Virus record (IMG/VR): IMGVR_UViG_3300035703_000036
Span: 1 to 64,000 of that record
Origin: a virus
Strand: one strand, 5' to 3'
DNA: 64,000 bases
The notes beneath the pieces were generated by a model. That model did not search any database. It saw only the letters and a list, made by a program, of their open reading frames with translations, and was not told where the DNA came from. Below, in pieces: positions 16,149 through 24,085 of this stretch. Both the position numbers and the translations under genes were made by a program. Each line of letters starts with the position of its first letter. Within the stretch, counting starts at the first letter, position 1.

Positions 16149-19100
16149 ATGTCTTATTTATCGCCAGATACCAAAGATAGGATTATCATATCTCTTGCCA
16201 GATTAGAGGCGGGAGTAGAAGTTATCGCAGCATTGGAAGCAAGTGGTGGCGGAATCACTGAAGAACAAGTTCAATTGATGATCAACACAGCTATTACAGC
16301 TTTAATAGACGGCGCCCCAGGCGCTTTAGATACTTTAAATGAATTAGCCGCAGCATTAGCAGATGATGAAAACTTTGCTGCGACAATTGCGACGGCTTTA
16401 GGCAATAAAGAAGATAAAATCACAGCAGGAACTATTTTACAATATTGGCGCGGTGATAAAACTTGGCAAACGTTAGATAAAAACGCTATCGGTCTTGATC
16501 AAGTAGACAATACCTCAGATGCTGACAAGCCTATCAGCGATGCTACTCAGTTAGCGTTAGATAATTTACAATTAGATGTAGATAACAAGGTCGCAAAAGA
16601 CGGCGATACAATGTCTGGATCATTAACAATTGATCTAAGCATTCCAAGCAGTATTCAAACTACTGATCTTGATGGCGCTAATATGTACATTCATTTTACA
16701 GATGATGCAACAAATTTAGATGTCAACACTTCACTAGAGCCAGGCGGAATTGGCTATCATTATCAAGATAACACGGTCAATAATTATATGGCAATGAATG
16801 GGCCAGATGGACAATTGAGTTTATACAATATTCAATCCTCTGTACTATACCCAACATTACCCACAAGCGATGAACACGTAACAACTAAAGCTTACGTTGA
16901 TTCAAAAGTAGAAGACTCCATAACAGACGGCGTAACAACTAAGGCTCCATCTCAAAATGCAGTATTTGACGCGTTGGCAGGAAAGTTTGATGCTATAGAT
17001 TTCAAAAATTTTAACTACGATCAAACTATGTATGTGGCAAAAAATGGCAATGACTCTACAGGAACTGGAGGTCAGCATAGTCCATTCTTAACTATTACTG
17101 CCGCTATGAACGCAATTTCTGATGCCAGCCCAACTAAAAGATACTGTATTAAAGTTGCTGCAGGTAATTATACTGAAGCTTCTTTGGCTTTGAAAGCAAA
17201 TGTATTTATCGTAGGTGAAGGTCAAAAGGACTCAGTCAGAATTACCGGAGCTGTTTCGATGGGGCCAAGTTTTATGGCCAATTCTTCTTTTGATAACCGC
17301 TCAGGTTTTTCAATGGTATCACTTCTTTCGGTTTGTGATTTCAATTGGAATACCGTTCAGTCCGCTGCAGGAAAATTATATTTTAATGAAGTAACATTTG
17401 CCTCTACTGTAAGTCTATACGGATATAATAATGCAATAGCTCAAGCTCAATTTGATAGTTGTGTTATTTTTGGGGCAATGACCATTTCCGGAATTAACGT
17501 TGGTGTTTATACTAATAACGTAAATTATGCTAACATTACCTTAAATCAACATCCAAACGGCGGAATGGCCACTATTTTAAGTACCGCTGGAGGATATTGC
17601 GCTGGAACTGTTTCTCTTGTTACTTCAGTAACCGACTTTAATCGTAGATGTTCTCTTTTTGCTCGTTCATTTTGGATGAACGCTCTAACTGTAAACGGCG
17701 CTTCATCTTATGCTGACGTAACTTATTCAAGTTTACCTTCTGCGGGGCCAACAATACTCAATGGCGGTAATGTAGTTTATATTAATCCAAGTTCAACCGG
17801 AGCAAATACTCAACTTTCTAATCTTGCTTTTCCTACAGCGGTAAATAATCCAATTATGCCTGCCGTTACAAGCAATACTAATTTAGGTGATTGGGGAAAA
17901 CAGTGGAATTGGACTTTTTCATACGTACACGGCTCTTCAGGTTCAGACTGCTATGTAATTAGCTATCCAAGCTCTTACGCGCCTGATAGTTCAGGTAGAG
18001 AAGTTGGTATTTATGCGGACGGTGCAGGTCTTCAAACAAACGTTAACGGCGGAAATATTACGTTAGGAACTTCCGCAGTATCGGGAACAGGGATCAGAGG
18101 AAAGGTTCAAGTTGACGCTAGAGAGCTTGACATGACTTCTTCCAAAATTACTAATTTAGCCGACGGAACAGCTTCTTCAGATGCGGTTAACAAAGGTCAG
18201 CTCGATGGAAAATTTAATAATCCAACAGGAACTGTTGCTGATTATATAGCGGGAGACGGATCTATTCAGCCATTCCCAACCATAGCAACTGCTTCAAATT
18301 TAACTACAGAAGTTTATAACAAAAGCGGATCTCAGATCAATAAATTTCAAGTGGTCTATATTAATGGTGGACAAGGAAATTTACCAGCTATTACATTAGC
18401 TCAAGGTAATTCTGAAGCAACTTCAAGTAAAACTTATGGAGTTGCTCAAGCAGACATTTCAAACATGAGCAATGGATATGTTTTAGCTCAAGGTAGAATT
18501 GAAAATATTGATACGGCAGTTTATGGCGGAACCGAAGGAACTTCATTGTGGTTGAGTCCGACCGTTGCTGGCGGAGTAACCATTACAAAACCATCAGCCC
18601 CTGATCACATGGTATTTGTCGGGACTATTGTTAGATCTCACCCAACACAAGGTGTTGTTGAAGTAAAAATTCAAAATGGTTTTGAGCTTCAAGAATTGCA
18701 CAATGTTGCAATTAATGGATCTCTTGCTAACAACGATACTCTTCTATATGATTCTGCAACGCAGCTTTGGAAAAACTCTTCAGCAGGGTCTGTTGTTAAT
18801 AAATTAACAAAGGGTACAAAAACTATTTTCTGTATCGACAATGGAGATTTTGCAACAGGACAAGCAGCAATCGATGCCGCCTCTCCAAATGATATTATTA
18901 TATTCGGTACTAAAGCTGGTGGATGGGGAGATCTAGTTATTCCTGCCGGAAAAACTCTTTCATTAAAAGGTTTACAGGCTGGAAGAAGTCCAAATATGGT
19001 TCAGGTTGGATCTATTACATTTAGCCCGACAACAGGTGCGAACATACTTCAGAACGAACTTTATATCGATAGCTTATACATTTATAGTACAACAGCGGAT

Positions 19101-19676
19101 TGCATTACTCACGGCGGAACTGCTCCGTCTCGTATAAGAATTAGTAATTGCTACATTAATTGCGCTGGAGCAGCTACTAGGGCTGTGGTATTTTCAAATA
19201 CTCACGCTACTTCATCGTCTTATTTGTATGACAATATAATTGGATCTTCTGCTGCGGCTACCGTAATTCAATCAAGCATAGCTTATGCTAGAGCATACAG
19301 AAATAGCGTAGACGGATCTAACGTAGGGATTACTTTGACAGCCGGAACTTTTGAAAATAATCTAACAAATTATTCAATCAATTTTGCAGGAAATGTTGCA
19401 AATATTACCGGCGGAACTTTTTTATGTGGATATTCGCTTATTTCAAATACGGGCGCAAATAGCTCTGGAGTTGCGGTTTCAACCGGAGCGGTTTTTGCAA
19501 GTTCTTACAACTCATTTTCAATTCCAACAGGAACTGGATATTGCGTAAGAGGAACTGGCGTTCATGTGTACGGATCTATGACTTTTGCAAACTCAGTACT
19601 CGCTGCTTATAACGTAAAAGTACAAAATACATTAACAAACGTAGCATATACTACGGCATTTACATTAACACCATAA
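16149..19676 (+). CDS. large tail fibre with two beta-helix segments
   Basis: 1175 aa. Residues 1-30 carry the LSxDTK helical motif. ~55-95 is the fibre repeat DGAPGALDTLNELAAALADD. ~115-130 is NTSDADKPIS. ~152 is GDTMSGSL. ~246 is TTKAYVDSKV. From ~293 (MYVAKNGNDSTGTGG) to ~650 is a beta-helix (pectin-lyase-like) region. ~717-850 is a capsid/fibre module (SQINKFQVVYINGG...GTSLWLSP...VFVGTIVRSHP). From ~894 to the end is a second beta-helix. This mosaic is typical of phage receptor-binding fibres. Confidence 0.75.
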   Translation: MSYLSPDTKDRIIISLARLEAGVEVIAALEASGGGITEEQVQLMINTAITALIDGAPGALDTLNELAAALADDENFAATIATALGNKEDKITAGTILQYWRGDKTWQTLDKNAIGLDQVDNTSDADKPISDATQLALDNLQLDVDNKVAKDGDTMSGSLTIDLSIPSSIQTTDLDGANMYIHFTDDATNLDVNTSLEPGGIGYHYQDNTVNNYMAMNGPDGQLSLYNIQSSVLYPTLPTSDEHVTTKAYVDSKVEDSITDGVTTKAPSQNAVFDALAGKFDAIDFKNFNYDQTMYVAKNGNDSTGTGGQHSPFLTITAAMNAISDASPTKRYCIKVAAGNYTEASLALKANVFIVGEGQKDSVRITGAVSMGPSFMANSSFDNRSGFSMVSLLSVCDFNWNTVQSAAGKLYFNEVTFASTVSLYGYNNAIAQAQFDSCVIFGAMTISGINVGVYTNNVNYANITLNQHPNGGMATILSTAGGYCAGTVSLVTSVTDFNRRCSLFARSFWMNALTVNGASSYADVTYSSLPSAGPTILNGGNVVYINPSSTGANTQLSNLAFPTAVNNPIMPAVTSNTNLGDWGKQWNWTFSYVHGSSGSDCYVISYPSSYAPDSSGREVGIYADGAGLQTNVNGGNITLGTSAVSGTGIRGKVQVDARELDMTSSKITNLADGTASSDAVNKGQLDGKFNNPTGTVADYIAGDGSIQPFPTIATASNLTTEVYNKSGSQINKFQVVYINGGQGNLPAITLAQGNSEATSSKTYGVAQADISNMSNGYVLAQGRIENIDTAVYGGTEGTSLWLSPTVAGGVTITKPSAPDHMVFVGTIVRSHPTQGVVEVKIQNGFELQELHNVAINGSLANNDTLLYDSATQLWKNSSAGSVVNKLTKGTKTIFCIDNGDFATGQAAIDAASPNDIIIFGTKAGGWGDLVIPAGKTLSLKGLQAGRSPNMVQVGSITFSPTTGANILQNELYIDSLYIYSTTADCITHGGTAPSRIRISNCYINCAGAATRAVVFSNTHATSSSYLYDNIIGSSAAATVIQSSIAYARAYRNSVDGSNVGITLTAGTFENNLTNYSINFAGNVANITGGTFLCGYSLISNTGANSSGVAVSTGAVFASSYNSFSIPTGTGYCVRGTGVHVYGSMTFANSVLAAYNVKVQNTLTNVAYTTAFTLTP

Positions 19677-19735
19677 TTAAATTGCACTTCCGGATACTTT
19701 GAAGGTGTATACCTGAGAACTTGATGGGGTCACAG

Positions 19736-19763
19736 AGGGGCTTAAAACGCCCCTTTGTTTTTA
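19736..19763 (+). terminator. rho-independent terminator of tail operon
   Basis: Stem AGGGGC (19736-19741) / GCCCCT (19749-19754), followed by TTGTTTTT. It closes the 9369-19676 unit. Confidence 0.85.
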
Positions 19764-19787
19764 TTATTAGTTTTTAGTACAATTTTA

Positions 19788-19796
19788 TGTTAATAT
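19788..19796 (+). promoter_or_regulatory. extended -10 promoter (TGTTAATAT)
   Basis: TG-T-TAATAT ends 6 nt before the ATG at 19803, so the transcript would begin at or next to the start codon. The same element occurs before the tRNA (21130) and the gpJ gene (43516). Confidence 0.55.
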
Positions 19797-19802
19797 ATTT
19801 GT

Positions 19803-20351
19803 ATGAATAAAGAAATAATAGAAACAATCCAATTAACTCTAAGTTCACTTAAACGCGATCCCATCGTATGTGCCAGAATTTTTTCCATAATATTTCTGTT
19901 TTATAAATTTCTCAAGAAAGACAGGATGTTCAGAGTAGATTTTCAAGCCATTATAAATTTTACAGTGTTCATGATTATGGTTACGCTTGTAAGGCTGATA
20001 GTTTTGGTTAATTTTCCAATCACAGTTCCAGCAGGATTAGAACAAGTCTCAAACATAGGAATTCTATTTGTCTTCTGGGAAGATTTGTTTTTTGCTTATC
20101 CGATCATTATAGTAGAAAACTATATCAACAACAAATACCTGAGAAATCTCCTAATTTTTGCCATTTCTTTTATGTTTATGATGGGCCATACTTATCAAGG
20201 TTTAAGAGGTCTAATCACTATTGTCATACCTTATTTTGTAATGGCTAAGGTCGGAAAGAAATACGGCTTAGGAACTTCAATGGTTGGTCACGTTATGTAT
20301 GATTTATTCACAGTGTTGACCGTTATTTTTGCATTAGCTTTATTGCCTTAG
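19803..20351 (+). CDS. CPBP-family intramembrane metalloprotease-like protein
   Basis: 182 aa with about five to six hydrophobic helices. CPBP (CaaX protease/bacteriocin-processing) signature: motif 1 W92-E93-D94 (EE in the family, here ED, without the usual Arg), motif 2 F125-x3-H129 (FMMGH), motif 3 H163-x3-D167 (HVMYD). Zinc-binding residues are therefore mostly present, and the E-to-D change and missing Arg may alter activity. No Shine-Dalgarno is seen and the promoter abuts the ATG, suggesting a leaderless mRNA. The mom-like gene starts 2 nt after its stop, so the two are co-transcribed. Confidence 0.65.
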   Translation: MNKEIIETIQLTLSSLKRDPIVCARIFSIIFLFYKFLKKDRMFRVDFQAIINFTVFMIMVTLVRLIVLVNFPITVPAGLEQVSNIGILFVFWEDLFFAYPIIIVENYINNKYLRNLLIFAISFMFMMGHTYQGLRGLITIVIPYFVMAKVGKKYGLGTSMVGHVMYDLFTVLTVIFALALLP

Positions 20352-20352
20352 T

Positions 20353-21129
20353 ATGGAAAAACCAAAGTACAACGATGAATTAAGCGAAAAGATAGGCGAG
20401 GCCTATCAATATAAAATTCGCTTAAAAAAAGCGGAAGAAGAAAAGTCCAATCCCTATTGGCAAAATGCCGACCTAGATCTTTCCAAAGCTATTGTCAAGC
20501 CAATCGATAGAACACTTGCTAAAAAAATAATTGAAGAATACGAATGGCTCGGATGTATGCCGGCGATCAGCAAGTACTATTTTGGTATATTTTTCGGAGA
20601 TGTTTGCGGCGGAGTTGTAGTTTTTAGTACTGAATATTCAGAAAATCTTGGATGCTGGAAAAAGTATGGATATGAAGGCAAGATGATATTGTTAAGCAGA
20701 GGCGTCTGCTTACATTGGACGCCAAAGAATACGGGAAGCAAGCTCATAACAAGAGCTATCAAAATGCTGCCGAAAGAATATGAAGTGATTACCGCTACAA
20801 CAGATCATTTAGCTGGAGAAGTTGGAACGATTTATCAGGCTTGCAACTTTTATTATATTGGCTCTATGCGAGATTCTAATCCAAAAGTTAATTCAAGAAA
20901 AGGCGATAGATTTGGTGTTGTGATCAATGGAAAACTATATTCAGCTAGAGCTTGCAGGGCCAAGTTTGGATCTCAAAAGAAAGCCGACATATTAAAACAT
21001 CATCCGGACGCTCAATTCGTAAAGCAAAGATCAAAGCATAGATATTTTCTGTTTAGAGGAAGTAAAGAAACTGTAGAAAAACACAAGCAAGCAATAAGTC
21101 ATTTGATTAAAGAGTTTCCTAAGAGATAA
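20353..21129 (+). CDS. mom: Mom-like adenine modification protein (GNAT fold)
   Basis: 258 aa. The core at ~52-172 shows the Mom family pattern: EWLGCMP (64-70), then a G-rich strand with GGVVVF (86-91), W-x-KYGY (102-107), LSRGVCLHWTPKNTGSKLI (114-132) and ATTDHLAGEVGTIYQAC (148-164) followed by FYYIG. Phage Mu Mom converts DNA adenines to the N6-carbamoylmethyl form and protects against restriction. The ~85-residue basic C-terminal extension is probably a DNA-binding tail. No com-like regulator is visible. It is directly coupled to the CPBP gene and followed at 14 nt by an aberrant tRNA-Gly. Homology call is strong; activity is inferred. Confidence 0.8.
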   Translation: MEKPKYNDELSEKIGEAYQYKIRLKKAEEEKSNPYWQNADLDLSKAIVKPIDRTLAKKIIEEYEWLGCMPAISKYYFGIFFGDVCGGVVVFSTEYSENLGCWKKYGYEGKMILLSRGVCLHWTPKNTGSKLITRAIKMLPKEYEVITATTDHLAGEVGTIYQACNFYYIGSMRDSNPKVNSRKGDRFGVVINGKLYSARACRAKFGSQKKADILKHHPDAQFVKQRSKHRYFLFRGSKETVEKHKQAISHLIKEFPKR

Positions 21130-21138
21130 TGTTAATAT
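21130..21138 (+). promoter_or_regulatory. extended -10 directly upstream of tRNA
   Basis: TG-T-TAATAT with its end 5 nt before the tRNA 5' base, so a transcript could start at the mature tRNA end. No good -35 at the right distance. Confidence 0.45.
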
Positions 21139-21143
21139 TATAT

Positions 21144-21217
21144 GCGGGTGTAGTTTAGCTAAAACGCCGGCAATTCCATGCCGGAGATGGCGGTGAAAAT
21201 CCGACCTGCCCGCTCCA
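21144..21217 (+). tRNA. non-canonical tRNA-Gly (UCC)
   Basis: 74 nt including an encoded CCA. Acceptor GCGGGTG pairs with TGCCCGC (two wobbles), discriminator T, TA at 8-9, D-stem GTTT/AAAC, anticodon stem CCGGC/GCCGG with TCC in the loop. Glycine identity features C2-G71, G3-C70, U73 and C35-C36 are kept. Unusual: the D-loop is only AGCTA and lacks G18-G19; the anticodon loop is 8 nt (AATTCCAT); the T-loop is TGAAAAT instead of TTCRANY; and the T-stem needs a bulged A. The elbow contact should be absent. It is either decaying or specialised for a non-ribosomal role. CTCC at its 3' end could pair with the GGAG ribosome site of the next gene. Confidence 0.65.
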
Positions 21218-21233
21218 AAAAAAAAGGAGTTTT

Positions 21234-21431
21234 ATGGATCGTAAAGATGATATGCTTTTTGCATATTGGTGGTCAAAAGTTCAATCTGAATTTCCTAGAA
21301 TCAACAAAAACGATGCCAAAGAAATCTTTTTATCGGCTTGCAACATTAAAAATAAACAAATTGAAGAATTAGAAACAAAAACCAAGCAATCGTCCAGTCA
21401 AGATAAAAGTCAAAAGCTCAGCGAATTATAA
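21234..21431 (+). CDS. hypothetical protein after tRNA
   Basis: 65 aa, AAGGAG 5 nt before the ATG. N-terminal DRKDDMLFAYWWSKVQSEFP, then a helical lysine/glutamine-rich tail. No recognised family. Starts 16 nt after the tRNA and probably belongs to the same transcript. Confidence 0.5.
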   Translation: MDRKDDMLFAYWWSKVQSEFPRINKNDAKEIFLSACNIKNKQIEELETKTKQSSSQDKSQKLSEL

Positions 21432-21450
21432 TTTGCAAATTTACTAAAAG

Positions 21451-21461
21451 TGTGGTAATAT
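21451..21461 (+). promoter_or_regulatory. extended -10 promoter TGTGGTAATAT
   Basis: 16 nt before the ATG at 21478. Same TGTGG extended -10 type as at 9342. AGAGG ribosome site follows. Confidence 0.5.
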
Positions 21462-21477
21462 AGGTCAAGAGGTAAAA

Positions 21478-21645
21478 ATGAAACCAATTGACCTTATCAT
21501 CATTGTATTAGGATTAGTCTTAACACTAACTATCACCAATCATTTGTCTGACAGGAATAAGTGTGAAAATGTTAATGGGATAATGGTTAGAAGCACGTTC
21601 AAAAATATCTGCGTAGACAAAAGTGTAGTGAGGGAGTTGGAATGA
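21478..21645 (+). CDS. small membrane/exported protein
   Basis: 55 aa. N-terminal hydrophobic helix (LIIIVLGLVLTLTIT, about 6-20), then a soluble part with two cysteines. AGAGG ribosome site. Its TGA overlaps the next ATG (aATGA), indicating translational coupling. Confidence 0.5.
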   Translation: MKPIDLIIIVLGLVLTLTITNHLSDRNKCENVNGIMVRSTFKNICVDKSVVRELE

Positions 21646-21887
21646 AATATTTATTATTATTTCTAATATCTTTTAATTGTTTTGCCATTACAGAAAAAGA
21701 ATCTGAATTAAACCTAAAAGAATGCGGATATGAGGATAGCCGAGAATTTATTCTTGATAAAAATATCGCTTGTGTCGATGTTAATGCTTGGGATTATTGC
21801 CCAGAAACAGGCGTTAGGCATTTTAATGGAATGTGTGACACAATGTCACAGGATGATTTCTTAGACAAGCATGAGGAAGTAGATTGA
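21642..21887 (+). CDS. secreted cysteine-rich small protein
   Basis: 81 aa with signal peptide MKYLLLFLISFNCFA (cut probably after CFA). The mature part has four cysteines and is acidic (CGYEDSREFILDKNIACVDV). Periplasmic or outer-membrane location expected. Overlaps genes on both sides by 4 nt. Unknown function. Confidence 0.55.
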   Translation: MKYLLLFLISFNCFAITEKESELNLKECGYEDSREFILDKNIACVDVNAWDYCPETGVRHFNGMCDTMSQDDFLDKHEEVD

Positions 21888-22300
21888 TTACAATAATGTA
21901 CGGTGGGATTACTCACCATTATGTCGGATCTAAATTACCATACTGCAATACAATTAATAATTATGGAACTATTCACAACGAATACGTGGCAGTATTGGTA
22001 GGAAATGAAAAGTACAGAGCGGGTATTTTAAGAGGAAAAGACTCTGCATGCGGTAACATATATGGCGGAATAGGCGCGACAAGTGTATCTAAAAATGTAG
22101 ATTTTGTTTTGGGCGGATACAACACTAATTTTGAAGAGTTTCATAAGCGTAACATTGAGCCGCCATCATACAAAGGAATAACGCCAGTAGCTGGTTTTGA
22201 CTTTAAAATTCCTATCTATTCTAATAAACAATATTCTATTAAAATTGACAACCTAATATCTGTCGGAATCATAACTCATTCTCTGAGCATTGATTTCTAG
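21884..22300 (+). CDS. outer-membrane beta-barrel-like protein without visible signal peptide
   Basis: 138 aa from TTG 21884, which overlaps the previous stop (ATG 21896 is an alternative). Alternating strands (YVAVLVGNEKYRAGIL, NIYGGIGATSV, GITPVAGFDFKIPI) and a terminal THSLSIDF with C-terminal Phe resemble small phage outer-membrane barrel proteins. Such proteins normally follow a signal peptide, and here the signal lies in the preceding frame (21642), one register away. A frameshift fusion or loss of the signal is possible. Confidence 0.45.
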   Translation: MITIMYGGITHHYVGSKLPYCNTINNYGTIHNEYVAVLVGNEKYRAGILRGKDSACGNIYGGIGATSVSKNVDFVLGGYNTNFEEFHKRNIEPPSYKGITPVAGFDFKIPIYSNKQYSIKIDNLISVGIITHSLSIDF

Positions 22301-22328
22301 AGGTAAAAACTAAAAACAGGAGTAAAAA

Positions 22329-22808
22329 ATGAACGAAAAAGACTTAGAAGCATTTAGAGATTTAATTGATTCCATTCACCCATCTTATAAAAGCTATAGC
22401 GTTTCTTATTTGAAAGAAATTTTCCCGCAAGAGTTTCAGGCGTTCGAAGCAGGATGCTCACACTCAAAGAAAGAAGGTCAAGCCCCTAATAAAGAGTTAG
22501 AAGAATTAAAAAGCCTTCTTGCGACTAGCGAAGAACTATCTGATTCAAAGGATGAAGATCTAAAAAATTTAAAAAGTTCGTACAATACTGCTCTGAAAAC
22601 TATTGAAGGACAAACGGCTTTGCTAAAAGAAATGACGACAAAGCTTGAATCGACAAAAAAGCTGACGGAAGAGTTACGACAAGAATTAAATCTTTTAAAA
22701 TCTAAAAACGCAGAAATGAATGCAAGATTAGAAAAACAACAAGTTAAACGTAAGATGGAGTTATCGCAAGCTACGCCAGAAGAATTAGAAGGACTGCCTA
22801 AAGAATAA
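22329..22808 (+). CDS. coiled-coil hypothetical protein
   Basis: 159 aa. The N-terminal ~40 residues are globular. Residues ~55-140 form a long coiled coil (LEELKSLLATSEELSDSKDE...MTTKLESTKKLTEELRQELN). Acidic C-terminus (EELEGLPKE). Preceded by ACAGGAG. No recognised family. Confidence 0.55.
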   Translation: MNEKDLEAFRDLIDSIHPSYKSYSVSYLKEIFPQEFQAFEAGCSHSKKEGQAPNKELEELKSLLATSEELSDSKDEDLKNLKSSYNTALKTIEGQTALLKEMTTKLESTKKLTEELRQELNLLKSKNAEMNARLEKQQVKRKMELSQATPEELEGLPKE

Positions 22809-22829
22809 ACACAAGACTAAGGCTATAAA

Positions 22830-23114
22830 ATGAAATTAAATGTAGATGATTATAGAAAAAATAAACCATTTGTGGTTAGGATTGCCATAGAAAATGGGCT
22901 TCATACAGTTTCATTTGTAGCGGCAAATACAGGCATTCCTGTATTGGCCATTCTTCATTTTATAGCCGAAGACATTGGGTATACTAAAGAAATTTTACTT
23001 CACATTAAAAAAGTGATGCACTTTTATAAATACACCCACATTTCAGGAACGGCAGATATTGATATTGAGGCCGAATTGGCTAAGCTAGAACAGGAAGAAT
23101 TTGACAATAATTAA
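22830..23114 (+). CDS. hypothetical protein
   Basis: 94 aa, mixed hydrophobic/helical (VVRIAIENGLHTVSFVAANT, IPVLAILHFIAEDIGY) with an acidic C-terminus. No classical ribosome site. Not recognised. Confidence 0.45.
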   Translation: MKLNVDDYRKNKPFVVRIAIENGLHTVSFVAANTGIPVLAILHFIAEDIGYTKEILLHIKKVMHFYKYTHISGTADIDIEAELAKLEQEEFDNN

Positions 23115-23129
23115 TAAATAGTGTACAAT
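23101..23129 (+). promoter_or_regulatory. sigma70 promoter
   Basis: TTGACA (23101-23106), 17-nt spacer, TACAAT (23124-23129) preceded by TGT. The -35 overlaps the end of the upstream coding sequence. One of the best consensus promoters in the window. Confidence 0.75.
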
Positions 23130-23141
23130 AAGGAAATAATT

Positions 23142-23297
23142 ATGGTTTATATTTTATTTGCAGCGGTATTTTATAGTTCTACAGCTACTAACTTTAAACA
23201 TGAGTTTAAAAAACAAGTAGATTGCGAAACCGCTCTTCATAATTTTAAGCTAAATTTTACCAAAGTTGAAGGTTTTTGCCAACAAGCCAGTAAGTGA
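23142..23297 (+). CDS. small exported protein
   Basis: 51 aa. Short hydrophobic N-terminus (MVYILFAAVFYSSTA) resembling a signal peptide, then a soluble part with two cysteines that could form a disulfide. AAGGA upstream. Directly downstream of a strong sigma70 promoter. Confidence 0.5.
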   Translation: MVYILFAAVFYSSTATNFKHEFKKQVDCETALHNFKLNFTKVEGFCQQASK

Positions 23298-23321
23298 ACT
23301 GTTTGGTAACATACTGTTCAA

Positions 23322-23327
23322 TATAAT
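23322..23327 (+). promoter_or_regulatory. possible -10 TATAAT
   Basis: TATAAT 17 nt before the ATG at 23344, followed by AAGGAG. The -35 is unclear. Confidence 0.35.
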
Positions 23328-23343
23328 TACAAGGAGCTATGAT

Positions 23344-23811
23344 ATGAACATATTTGCAACGTCAGAATGCCCAATTCAATCGGCTAAATTTCTGGATAAT
23401 AAACGCTGTATCAAAATGTGTCTTGAATCTGCACAGTTATTATCCACAGCCTTGCGCGTACATGGCTACAAGGGGTCTGACATTTATAGAATAGCTCACC
23501 TCAATCATCCAAGTAATGTTTGGGCGCGAACTACGCGCGGTAATTATCGGTGGCTTTTGGCTCATTTTAAAGCGTTATGCGAAGAATACACAAGGCGCAC
23601 AGGCAAGACTCATGCAAGCTCTAAACTATTATCAATATTTGAAGTTAATGCACATTTAATACCAGAAGGTAAACGCATGCCTTTTTCAAATAACGCTCGC
23701 AACCTTACTAAGGGAGTGGATTTTACGCATGTTGAAGATGTAACCGTAGCGTACCAGCTTTATCTATCATCACGCTGGGAGGCCGATAAACGTGAGCCGG
23801 TGTGGAGTTAA
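23344..23811 (+). CDS. pyrimidine dimer DNA glycosylase-like protein (Pyr_excise family, putative)
   Basis: 155 aa from ATG 23344 (AAGGAG just upstream; a longer TTG frame from 23266 overlaps the previous gene and is rejected). MNIFATSECPIQSAKFLDNK, RCIKMCLESAQLLSTAL, HPSNVWARTTRGNYRWLLAH and FKALCEEYTRRTGKTH match a very common phage family related to T4 endonuclease V/Pyr_excise. In the T4 enzyme the N-terminal amine attacks the damaged base. Many phage members lack biochemical proof, so repair of UV damage is inferred. Confidence 0.6.
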   Translation: MNIFATSECPIQSAKFLDNKRCIKMCLESAQLLSTALRVHGYKGSDIYRIAHLNHPSNVWARTTRGNYRWLLAHFKALCEEYTRRTGKTHASSKLLSIFEVNAHLIPEGKRMPFSNNARNLTKGVDFTHVEDVTVAYQLYLSSRWEADKREPVWS

Positions 23812-23812
23812 T

Positions 23813-23974
23813 ATGGAAGAAAAAATAACTTGCTTAAAACAACAAATAAAAGCCTTGGTAGCCTATATGCGTATTAAAATTGATCAAGCCGATTGGCATG
23901 CAGTTGCAGATGCTGCAATGGATATACGAGAACTAGAGGCAAAAATAAAAGTGTACGAAGAATATAAAGATTAA
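23813..23974 (+). CDS. conserved small phage protein
   Basis: 53 aa from ATG 23813 (GGAG 4 nt upstream), not the GTG frame from 23792. The pattern IKALVAYMRIKIDQADWHAV, ADAAMDIRELEAKI is a widely seen small phage family of unknown function. All helical. Confidence 0.6.
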   Translation: MEEKITCLKQQIKALVAYMRIKIDQADWHAVADAAMDIRELEAKIKVYEEYKD

Positions 23975-23986
23975 ATCGGAGATTGT

Positions 23987-24085
23987 ATGTTAATTGAACT
24001 AAAAACTTCATCTATTATAACTAGAAGTGAAAGCGCTAATTTATTTGAACTTCCTAAAGAGTTAGATAAGACCATTATTAATTAA
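23987..24085 (+). CDS. micro-protein (32 aa)
   Basis: Starts MLIELKTSSIITRSESANLF with CGGAG 7 nt before the ATG. No recognised feature. Supported only by ribosome site and spacing. Confidence 0.3.
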   Translation: MLIELKTSSIITRSESANLFELPKELDKTIIN

